Shown: positions 8,817-17,293 of the stretch, one piece after another
How positions within the stretch are numbered: position 1 is the first letter of the stretch
Layout: each line of letters starts with the position of its first letter
Assembly (NCBI RefSeq): GCF_018917435.1
Contig: NZ_JAHLOQ010000029.1
Coordinates: 1 to 42,618, forward strand
Direction: 5' to 3'
DNA length: 42,618 nt
Origin: Intestinibacter bartlettii
GTDB taxonomy: Bacteria > Bacillota > Clostridia > Peptostreptococcales > Peptostreptococcaceae
The notes under the pieces: generated by a model
What the model was told of the DNA's origin: nothing
Database searches by the model: none
What the model saw: the letters and a program-made list of their open reading frames with translations, nothing else
Translations under genes and position numbers: made by a program

Positions 8817-8836
8817 TTATTTATATTCTCCTTTTT

Positions 8837-11800
8837 CTATTCAATTAATTCCCAGAATGCTCTATCCTTCATAAAGATAGGTCTATCACTATCACCCATT
8901 TTAACTAAACTATAATGTTTATTTAAGCTTTTAATTCTATTACAAATATTTTCTTGCTCTGATTTTTCTTGAGCATTAAATATATATTTAGCATCCTTTG
9001 GATTTATCTCTGCTACATTATGTACTATCCAAGTTAAAATATAATCAGAATATTTATTTTCACCTGTAGAGAAATGGCTTAATAATTGAGTGGAAAGTAT
9101 TGTTCCTACTCCGAACTCTCTTCCTTCTTTAAGTATTTTCTTTAATGTTTCAAAATCTTTACTTAGGAAGTTGTCAGCCTCATCAACTAATATCATTTTG
9201 TTTAATTGTCTTAGATTTCCTTTAATTTCACTATGTCCATGTGCTTGCATTTGTGAATAGAATAAATCTAAGGTAATAGCCACAACTAAATTTTGAATAT
9301 CAGGATCATATCCAGATAAATCTATAACTGTTACTCCATCTATTAATTCAAATAAACTCTTTGTATTTTCTGGATTTGGTTCAAATATTTCAAATTCAAT
9401 TAAGTTACTAAATGCCGCATATAAACTATCTTCTTTTAAATCATCCCTATTTACATAAATATCATACACATTTTTTAATGTTGGTGCTGCTATATCCCAA
9501 GTATCGGGCTTATTTTTTATTATTCCCCTCTTTTCATATGCTTCCATGATTAAGTCCCTTAATAATGTTTCTTGCTTAATACCTAAACCGAAAGCTTTAG
9601 CTAAAGTTACCTTTAAACTATTTGCCGTATGAAGAGGTAACATTGGTTTAGAGTTTTTAGCTTTTATAACTGATAATGGATTAAATGGTAAGTGATATAA
9701 TTCATAAACATTTGCATTTGTAGCTTCTATAAAATCAGTTTTTGATTTATTATAGTCACCTTTATAATCGAATATTAAAATACCTACTTTTTCACCATCA
9801 ACATTATATTTTTCTTCTCTGTGAAGTTGAGTAATCAAAGATTTAGTAAATTGAGTTTTACCAGTCCCCATGGTTCCTATAATACCAGTATTTGTATGGA
9901 ATACTTTATCTGTATTATTCGGCTCCCAGTAAACTTCTTTGTTATTTTTCTGATTAACTCCGAATAAAATTTCAATATTTCTTGATGAATTTCCTTTATC
10001 ATAGTTTTTGCCTTCTGTTTCTGCAACTGATGTAACAGATTCATCTGGCATTAATTTATATGGTGGTGTTAAAACTTCACCTGATACTGCAACTTCTTTA
10101 GTACTACTACCTTCTTCTATACTTACTTCTGGTTTTATTGGAGTACTATTATCTTGAATATTATTATCTGTTCCATCAAATCTAATTTGGTTTAAGTTTT
10201 TAGCTATTTCATTAATACTTTTAGTTATAAAATTAACTCCATCTTCTTCGGACATTTCTAAAATCATAACTTCATCTTGTATTCCAATATGACTAGATAC
10301 AACACCTTTTTTAAATGAAATAACACATGCTTTGCCTAAAACTGTTTCCGTAGATGTACTTATTTCATATTCTTCATTAAGTAGTTTTCTTCTTAAATCT
10401 GTATCAATTATCTCGATCCAATTTTCTTCATTACAAACATTATATAGATTTAACTTTTCAGCACTTGTCACCACTAACTGCATTAAGAAATTCCTATACA
10501 CTTTTTGAGTATTTGTTAAATCACCATTTTCATCAGGTAATAATGTTTTCTCGAAAATAAATTTAGTGTGTTTTGCTTGTTCCATCCCCTTTTTCACATA
10601 TGATGGATCATTTATTCCTATTTTAACTTCAACAGGGTAATAGTGAACAAATACCTTATCTTCTTTATTTTCTATCCCCACAAATAATATATCATCACTA
10701 GTAGCTCCACCTTCAAATCCTAGATTTTTAGCTGAAAATAAACCTTCGCTTTGTTTTAATCCTGCACCTCCAGATACTCTTAATATTTCTTCTAGAGATA
10801 TTGGAACCCAAATTATATTTTCATTTTTAAATTGGGCAAGACCTAGCTTTATAGCTGATAAGATACTAATCTTTTCTCTTGGCATATGTGATTTACTAGA
10901 TAGTAACCTTAAAAGCCAATTTCCATTAATTGCATTAAACATGTTTATAACAGATGGTGAATATTTATGAGCATCTTCTACATCATTATTCATTAAAAAT
11001 TCTTCAATTACCCTTTGATATGCTGATGATTTTCTAGTTACAGTTATAGCGTCATATCCTCCTGCTGTTGTATATTGATCACTATAATGAATTATTAATA
11101 AATCCTTAGCTTCTGGATCATTTTTAAAGAAGTTTAAATCAACTTTAGGATCTATAAAAGTTACCCAATGACTAGCATCATATATTTTGTCTAACAGTTT
11201 CTCACTATTGTTAGGTATTGATGTAGCCTTACATTGATTGCTACTAAATGGCTCTCCATTCAATGCAGCATTTAATGCATTTAATTTTATAGCCATATTC
11301 ATTAATTTATTATCATTATTTGTAAATTTCGTTCCAAATCCAGTCCTATACGAATCTCCTAGAAATACTGATGGTACTCCAGATATATTTCCATTAAATA
11401 TAACCCCAGATGGTATATCATCCATATTAGATGTAATCGTCTTTATATCATTACTCATTTCAAAGAATGTAATATGAGCATATTCTATACCTTCATTCAC
11501 ATCTTTAGAATAAAAATGTACTTTTTGTCTGTATAAATTTAATACCTCTTCTTCTGACATAGAATCTACAGATAAATCTAATTTATATATTTCTTTTAAT
11601 GACTCAATATTTTCATTAAATGCAACTTCTTCAAATGCATTAGTTATATTTTCACTTGAATATATATAAATGTCTATTGGCAATATATCTTTATTTTTGC
11701 TTGATTTAAGCTGTTTTACATAGTATTTAAATATTCCTTGTAATATTTCTTTGCAATCTCCAGTATTTATTAAGTTTATCTTTATTGGAGCATTATTCCC

Positions 11801-13993
11801 CATCTCAAACATATATTTAAAGTGAGTTGTAAATTCTTCTATCTTTTCATTAACTAATTTTGCAACAAAATCTCTTGAACTTTTATATCTTGGTAACTTT
11901 TCATCTACATAATATTTCCATTCCGGAGAATGCGATTGTTCCATTGGTATAAATAATTTATCATCTGCATCAATTATATATGGTAAAAGGTATGTTGATG
12001 TAAATTTCTTCAATACATCATCATTCATCTCTTCTGAACCTATCCCATAATTTATATGAAGTTGATAAACTATATTTAATGGATGTAGCGGTGTGAAGAT
12101 TAATTCCCTATCTTCTATATTTCTTTTTATAGTTCCTATTTTAAATAGATTCTTTTGTTTCTTTGTAAGATAACAACCCTCATCAATTGTATTTAATACA
12201 TCTATATATTCTTTTACAAATACTTTATATAATTTTATTAGGTCATCATTTAAATAAGTTAAACTTGGAAGTTTTCTAGACACCTTATAGTAATCTAATA
12301 TATTTCTATATGCTTTTTCTACAGAGATATCTATATCTAAGTCTACAACTTCTATTCCTTCACTATTTTCTTCAAAGCATAATCCTTCTAATTCTAAAAT
12401 TTGCTTTTCTATCTCTAGATTTTTTCTAAATTCATCTCTCGTAAAGTATTCTTGTTTTTTATGTTGCAACTTATTTTCACCAATTAATCTAAAGTCATAT
12501 TGTTTCTCTCTTTTTAACTTCCAAACTTTAAACCTTTCTATTGGTGGTGTTTTTTTACTTGTTCCTACTATTCCTAATGGTACTCTCTCTTCACCAATTT
12601 TCAAGTCAAATCTAACTAAATCTTTATCACTTTCATATTGGAATCTATCACTTATTTTAACAGTTAATTTATCATCATCTGACACTTCTATAACATCATC
12701 ATTAGAATCTACTTCATATACTGTATTTCCATTTGCAAATTCATTAAATGTTACTTCCGATTCATTTGTATTTATAGAAATATATTGTTCTTTCTTTTTA
12801 ACTACTAGAGTGTATTTTGATATTATAGATTCAAAATACTTAGAGCTACATCTAAACATAGCCATTTTAAACTCAAATTTCAAATTATCTTGTTTATATA
12901 TAACTTTATAAAAGTTTGATTTTCCTTCAACATCTTTTATTGTAACCTTTAACTTATATCCAGATGTCTTAGCTTCAACCTCACCCTCAGTCTTATATAT
13001 ATATTCATTCTTAAGATAATCGTTAAAATAAAACTCTATTTCAACTTCATCTTTTCCTTGTTCATTAAATACAATTATATTTCTAACTCTTGATTTTGCT
13101 TTAGATGGACCTTCTTCTATGTCCCATTCTTCTGAACTTGACTTATATTCTAGTATTGTATTTGCATTATTTTCAACTGATTTTTTTACTACCTTATACT
13201 CTATATCCATCCAATCTTTATTCTTCAACTTTGAGATTCCATTATCATCAAAATATTTTTCTAATTGAGTTTCTGGGTTTCCATAATTATGTATTTCATC
13301 TACCCTATTAAAATATAGAGCATTATCTTTTAATCTTTTCTTTAAATCCTTACCTTCAAAATCATTTATTTTATCATCATAAAATAACCCAAAATCTTTA
13401 TACTGCTGTTTATCTATATATCCTTTATTTAATATATCAAGCACATATTCATATTCAAATATAGAGTTGTTATCATTAAATAAAATATCTTTTTTTCTAT
13501 CTAAATCCATCTCTATAATAGATTTATCTACCTCACTAAATGATTCCGTTGCTAATTGTTTCTTTATATCCTTTTGAATAGAATCTACATTAAAAGGCAT
13601 ACCTTCTTTAGAAAAAGACTCTGTTCCTCCAATAATACTATCTAGCATTGTATTATGAATAAATAGTATAGCCTTTTTCTCATATCCATCTTCTAACCCT
13701 ACCATATTTCTTAATCTTGTAAGAAAATCTGGTTGTACATTATCAATTGTTGATGAAACTATTAATGATACATCATTAAATTGTAGCTGATAAGAAGTAT
13801 ATTTAACTTCCCCTTTTGAATCTTTATATTCGTATTTTCTATATAAATCATTTTCTTTTAATTTTTCATATAATTCCCTTACTTGTTCTTCCTTTTCAAA
13901 CTGAATATTATATTTTGATCCAGGAATTAAGGGGTTTTTAGTAAAGAAATTTATTATTTTGCTAGATAAATAGCTATAAAATTGATTTGACAT
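8837..13993 (-). CDS. dptH: DptH/DndH, large HerA-like ATPase of phosphorothioate-dependent restriction
   Basis: About 1,718 residues, the usual DptH size. The C-terminal third is a HerA/FtsK-like motor: Walker A IGTMGTGKTQ near residue 1380, a strand ILIFDYKGDY, Walker B MILVDEADNF near 1606 and sensor LSTQLLSHF. The N-terminal 1,300 residues are unassigned DNA-recognition/scaffold sequence. DptF-G-H attack DNA lacking phosphorothioates. The frame opens with GTG at 14008, but ATG 13993 has GGGG nine bases upstream and is preferred; the gene overlaps the end of dptG, indicating coupling. Confidence 0.92.
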   Translation of the reverse strand: MSNQFYSYLSSKIINFFTKNPLIPGSKYNIQFEKEEQVRELYEKLKENDLYRKYEYKDSKGEVKYTSYQLQFNDVSLIVSSTIDNVQPDFLTRLRNMVGLEDGYEKKAILFIHNTMLDSIIGGTESFSKEGMPFNVDSIQKDIKKQLATESFSEVDKSIIEMDLDRKKDILFNDNNSIFEYEYVLDILNKGYIDKQQYKDFGLFYDDKINDFEGKDLKKRLKDNALYFNRVDEIHNYGNPETQLEKYFDDNGISKLKNKDWMDIEYKVVKKSVENNANTILEYKSSSEEWDIEEGPSKAKSRVRNIIVFNEQGKDEVEIEFYFNDYLKNEYIYKTEGEVEAKTSGYKLKVTIKDVEGKSNFYKVIYKQDNLKFEFKMAMFRCSSKYFESIISKYTLVVKKKEQYISINTNESEVTFNEFANGNTVYEVDSNDDVIEVSDDDKLTVKISDRFQYESDKDLVRFDLKIGEERVPLGIVGTSKKTPPIERFKVWKLKREKQYDFRLIGENKLQHKKQEYFTRDEFRKNLEIEKQILELEGLCFEENSEGIEVVDLDIDISVEKAYRNILDYYKVSRKLPSLTYLNDDLIKLYKVFVKEYIDVLNTIDEGCYLTKKQKNLFKIGTIKRNIEDRELIFTPLHPLNIVYQLHINYGIGSEEMNDDVLKKFTSTYLLPYIIDADDKLFIPMEQSHSPEWKYYVDEKLPRYKSSRDFVAKLVNEKIEEFTTHFKYMFEMGNNAPIKINLINTGDCKEILQGIFKYYVKQLKSSKNKDILPIDIYIYSSENITNAFEEVAFNENIESLKEIYKLDLSVDSMSEEEVLNLYRQKVHFYSKDVNEGIEYAHITFFEMSNDIKTITSNMDDIPSGVIFNGNISGVPSVFLGDSYRTGFGTKFTNNDNKLMNMAIKLNALNAALNGEPFSSNQCKATSIPNNSEKLLDKIYDASHWVTFIDPKVDLNFFKNDPEAKDLLIIHYSDQYTTAGGYDAITVTRKSSAYQRVIEEFLMNNDVEDAHKYSPSVINMFNAINGNWLLRLLSSKSHMPREKISILSAIKLGLAQFKNENIIWVPISLEEILRVSGGAGLKQSEGLFSAKNLGFEGGATSDDILFVGIENKEDKVFVHYYPVEVKIGINDPSYVKKGMEQAKHTKFIFEKTLLPDENGDLTNTQKVYRNFLMQLVVTSAEKLNLYNVCNEENWIEIIDTDLRRKLLNEEYEISTSTETVLGKACVISFKKGVVSSHIGIQDEVMILEMSEEDGVNFITKSINEIAKNLNQIRFDGTDNNIQDNSTPIKPEVSIEEGSSTKEVAVSGEVLTPPYKLMPDESVTSVAETEGKNYDKGNSSRNIEILFGVNQKNNKEVYWEPNNTDKVFHTNTGIIGTMGTGKTQFTKSLITQLHREEKYNVDGEKVGILIFDYKGDYNKSKTDFIEATNANVYELYHLPFNPLSVIKAKNSKPMLPLHTANSLKVTLAKAFGLGIKQETLLRDLIMEAYEKRGIIKNKPDTWDIAAPTLKNVYDIYVNRDDLKEDSLYAAFSNLIEFEIFEPNPENTKSLFELIDGVTVIDLSGYDPDIQNLVVAITLDLFYSQMQAHGHSEIKGNLRQLNKMILVDEADNFLSKDFETLKKILKEGREFGVGTILSTQLLSHFSTGENKYSDYILTWIVHNVAEINPKDAKYIFNAQEKSEQENICNRIKSLNKHYSLVKMGDSDRPIFMKDRAFWELIE

Positions 13994-15362
13994 ATTGCGC
14001 ATCCCCACTATCCGATTTTTTTTCTAATAAATTTAATTTTTCATATAATTGAATCACTTTTTGTTTAGAATCTCTATCAAGGAATAATCCTCTTAATTCA
14101 AATTCTTTAAACAACTCATTTAACTTAAGCTTTTTCTGATTATTTATACATAATTTTGTCATTAATATAATATCATCTTCTGTCATATTTAAGTTATATC
14201 CTAATCTACCTCTTCTTTTACCAAAATTCTTTTGAACAAATTTTACAAACCAATTTTTATAGGCTTCACTTGCTCTACCTCTAGAAGAGTTTTCAAATTG
14301 GTATCTTATAACACTAAACAATTTATTAACTAAGTTGAATCCATTAGCATTGCTTTCCCTATTCTCATACTTAAATTCATTCCAATTTTTCACATGTTTT
14401 GCGTGTCTTATATATTCATCTATTAATTCATTTAATTGTGATTCTATTTCTTTTTCATCCATGCTATTAAATATTTCTGCTAATTCTTTATATCCTAACT
14501 GATCATTTATTTCATTGTGATTTAACATTTCTAAAACCACAGCATGAGAAAATAGTGATGTTGTACTATTTTTTATTTTCTCCCATCCAAATTGATAAGC
14601 CGTTCTAGTTTTTCCCGTTTTCTCCCAGTCTAATGTATAGTATAATTTATCAGCTTTAGTCGTATCTGCTTTTTCAAATTGTTCTAGTTTCATAACTAAT
14701 TGAGACACATAAAACATATAATAGTATTCTAAAAATCTTTTTAATGAATCTTTATATAATTCCTCTTGTGATATTAAAAATTCAAAATCTTTTATAAATT
14801 GATCTCTAACAAATGGTAGGTAGCATTTATACTCGCCTATAGAAATCACTTTATCTTTTAATTCTGGTAATGAATCCAAGACTAACTTATACATTACATT
14901 ATCTATTTTTCTATCATAATATTTGTTAACGCTACTTTTTATATTTTCATCAAACAAAGTAGAATATAAAAAGTTCGCAATTTTTTCATCTGCTGATGTA
15001 GAAGATATATAATTTATTGTTTTTATATCAAAGTCTACTAAATTGTCATTATCTATAAACATTGTTTTGACTATATCTTTAAAGTACTCTTTGCTTAAAT
15101 CATCTTGATATTCACCTATTCTATCAGCAACATCATTAATAAAATTTTCTACTTCAAATTTACCTTTAAGCTCTTTATTAGATATAGTTCTAGAAAAAGC
15201 TCCTACAACTCCTGAAAACTCTGCTACTAGTGTCTTTTCATTGGCTGCATATGGCAATAGTTTATAGTTAACACCTTGCTTATTTGTTAGCCCACTATCT
15301 GAAAATTTAAAAGTTTCTCTTATACCATTTAAATTTATCTTAAAATTATTTACTTCGCACAT
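13974..15362 (-). CDS. dptG: DptG/DndG, component of phosphorothioate-dependent restriction
   Basis: A 462-residue protein without P-loop, signal peptide or membrane span; assigned to DptG from size, charge pattern and strict position between dptF and dptH. Its biochemical role in the family is unresolved; it is needed with DptF and DptH for the damage response when DNA is unmodified. It starts with ATG after GGAG at 8 bases, two bases beyond the dptF stop, and its 3' end overlaps the dptH start. The C-terminal 90 residues are rich in short helices and could be a winged-helix segment, but this is only an impression. Confidence 0.87.
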   Translation of the reverse strand: MCEVNNFKINLNGIRETFKFSDSGLTNKQGVNYKLLPYAANEKTLVAEFSGVVGAFSRTISNKELKGKFEVENFINDVADRIGEYQDDLSKEYFKDIVKTMFIDNDNLVDFDIKTINYISSTSADEKIANFLYSTLFDENIKSSVNKYYDRKIDNVMYKLVLDSLPELKDKVISIGEYKCYLPFVRDQFIKDFEFLISQEELYKDSLKRFLEYYYMFYVSQLVMKLEQFEKADTTKADKLYYTLDWEKTGKTRTAYQFGWEKIKNSTTSLFSHAVVLEMLNHNEINDQLGYKELAEIFNSMDEKEIESQLNELIDEYIRHAKHVKNWNEFKYENRESNANGFNLVNKLFSVIRYQFENSSRGRASEAYKNWFVKFVQKNFGKRRGRLGYNLNMTEDDIILMTKLCINNQKKLKLNELFKEFELRGLFLDRDSKQKVIQLYEKLNLLEKKSDSGDAQYVKSIL

Positions 15363-15364
15363 AT

Positions 15365-17155
15365 CTAAATCTCCATAAATTTATAAATTTCAAATTCTTC
15401 ATCATATTCTAATCTGAACTTTTTATTATCTTGTCTATTTTTTTCTGTAAATACTAATTTTGAGTTCTGAGATCCTGCTTCTTCAATTTTATTCATAGAT
15501 TCCATAAACTTTATAAAATGATTTCTATCTTTTTTATTTGGTCTATATCCATTTCCTACTCTTATTAATAGTTCATACAATGGAAAATCTATATCTATTT
15601 CACAAGATTCAGTCAATCTATCACTTTTATATTTTACTTCTATTGTTGTTAAGAATTTTTCTAATTTTTTTTCATTATTGTAGGGTAAATTAGTTAAGTC
15701 TGGCTTTAATTCTATTTCTTCGCTAACTTTATATTTTATTTGATTTTTACCTATAAATATATTAATTGCATTTTTGTCTGCATTTCCGTTCCACTTTAAT
15801 ACTCCATTCTTAACCTCATTGTATAAGTTTTGTAATTTAGGCTTTTCTCCCTTATTCCAGTAATATACATATTTCATAAAATCATTGTATACTTGGTCAT
15901 TAAGATTAAATAAATCACCTTTTCCACACATATAATAGCTTCTTATAAATAATTTTAATAGCTCTTTCTTTAGTTTTTGATGAGTTTTTTCTTCGAAATC
16001 GATATTATTAAATCTATCAATATACCCTTTTGGATAATCTATGTATTCATCAAAAAATTTATTAATTTCTATAGAATTATTAAACTTTATTATAAAATCA
16101 TCAATTTTTTCATTTCTAATATTTAAAGGATCTAATGTGTGTAATGATTTAAATATAAATGAAAGTTCTTCATGATCAAATATAATATTAGGAGTTAAAG
16201 AATTTATGTATTCTTCATTTTTAAGTCTTCCTATTTTATCTTTAAACATTGGATCATTAATGTCTATATAACTTCTATTTATTAATAAATCATATATAAA
16301 GTTTAATAATGCTCTAGTTGATATAATTATTTTATTTTTTATAATACATTGGACTAATAAATCAACAATTGCATCCTGACTTTTATCTTCACTTAATAGT
16401 TCATAGTTAGATTTAATTGGACATCTACTTTCATTTATACATTTAATACAATTATTTTGATAAGACTTATAAAATATGTTCATTTCCGATTTATCTGTAA
16501 TTTTTTTTATTAATAATTTAATATATTCTGATTCTACTTTTCCATCCTTTAATGTATATAAACTATAATCACTAAAGTTTACAAACTGTATATTTTTATT
16601 TGCATCAAATTTATTGTCTATTATGCTTCTTTCTAATATTTTCTTTTCATTTACAAACTCTCTTAATTTTGTAAATCTATTACCATAATCCGAATCTATA
16701 AAGTTATTTAATGTACCTAAATTTATAGCTAGTATTAACTTTTGGCTACTATTTTCTATTTTCTCATCTGTGAAACTCTCTAATAAATCATTCAAAGTAT
16801 CCATTGATGTTTTATTTGGTTCCAAACTTTCTGTAGCATCATTATGTAATGTGAATTTTGACATTATCTCTGGATATTTGGTTTTGAAATATGAAATAAT
16901 ATGAGACTTACCATCCCCAACACTACCACATACCAGAATTAATTGTGAGCTTTCTTGTTCACTTGCAGCTAAAATTATTTCTTCTAATTCATTTTGTACT
17001 GCTCTATCAATATGCATATACTCTTTAAACCCAGTAAAACCTTTTAAACTTTCCACCGCTTCCTTTGATGATTCTTTTAATTTAGATAGTTCATATGCTA
17101 AGCATTCCCTCTTTATTTGCTGTATATCATTACTCCTATTTACTTTATCCTTCAA
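15365..17155 (-). CDS. dptF: DptF/DndF, P-loop ATPase of phosphorothioate-dependent restriction
   Basis: About 596 residues with an N-terminal P-loop, VCGSVGDGKSHII near residue 80, typical of DptF; the rest is helical and lysine/asparagine-rich. First gene of dptF-G-H-DUF262. Start choice: the frame opens at GTG 17164, but the ribosome site AGGAG touches that codon; TTG at 17155 lies 8 bases after AGGAG and is the better start. A Cys-x2-Cys-x5-Cys cluster (NCIKCINESRC, about residue 240) is visible and could bind zinc. It acts with DptG and DptH on DNA without phosphorothioates. Confidence 0.9.
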   Translation of the reverse strand: MKDKVNRSNDIQQIKRECLAYELSKLKESSKEAVESLKGFTGFKEYMHIDRAVQNELEEIILAASEQESSQLILVCGSVGDGKSHIISYFKTKYPEIMSKFTLHNDATESLEPNKTSMDTLNDLLESFTDEKIENSSQKLILAINLGTLNNFIDSDYGNRFTKLREFVNEKKILERSIIDNKFDANKNIQFVNFSDYSLYTLKDGKVESEYIKLLIKKITDKSEMNIFYKSYQNNCIKCINESRCPIKSNYELLSEDKSQDAIVDLLVQCIIKNKIIISTRALLNFIYDLLINRSYIDINDPMFKDKIGRLKNEEYINSLTPNIIFDHEELSFIFKSLHTLDPLNIRNEKIDDFIIKFNNSIEINKFFDEYIDYPKGYIDRFNNIDFEEKTHQKLKKELLKLFIRSYYMCGKGDLFNLNDQVYNDFMKYVYYWNKGEKPKLQNLYNEVKNGVLKWNGNADKNAINIFIGKNQIKYKVSEEIELKPDLTNLPYNNEKKLEKFLTTIEVKYKSDRLTESCEIDIDFPLYELLIRVGNGYRPNKKDRNHFIKFMESMNKIEEAGSQNSKLVFTEKNRQDNKKFRLEYDEEFEIYKFMEI

Positions 17156-17189
17156 TCTATTCACTCCTCACAAATTCTTTATCATCCAA

Positions 17190-17205
17190 TATAATACATA
17201 TTATA
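17190..17205. promoter_or_regulatory. Candidate operator/promoter ahead of dptF
   Basis: TATAATACATATTATA is a perfect 7-2-7 inverted repeat 35 bases before dptF, and on the - strand overlaps TATAAT-like -10 sequences. In DNA this AT-rich chance palindromes occur, so only the combination of position and perfect symmetry speaks for it. The 129-bp gap means dptF need not depend on transcription from the helicase gene. Confidence 0.3.
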
Positions 17206-17293
17206 ATACTTCTATCATATTTTAATATACTTAAAAAATAATTTTATTTATTTTTATTAGACAATTTAACTCTTTTATATTTTGTTATTCCTG

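Noticed and set aside
8837-13993. Long open frames on the + strand inside dptH (for example 11238-11477)
   Set aside because: Shadow frames of a 1,700-residue gene, without ribosome sites or recognisable domains.
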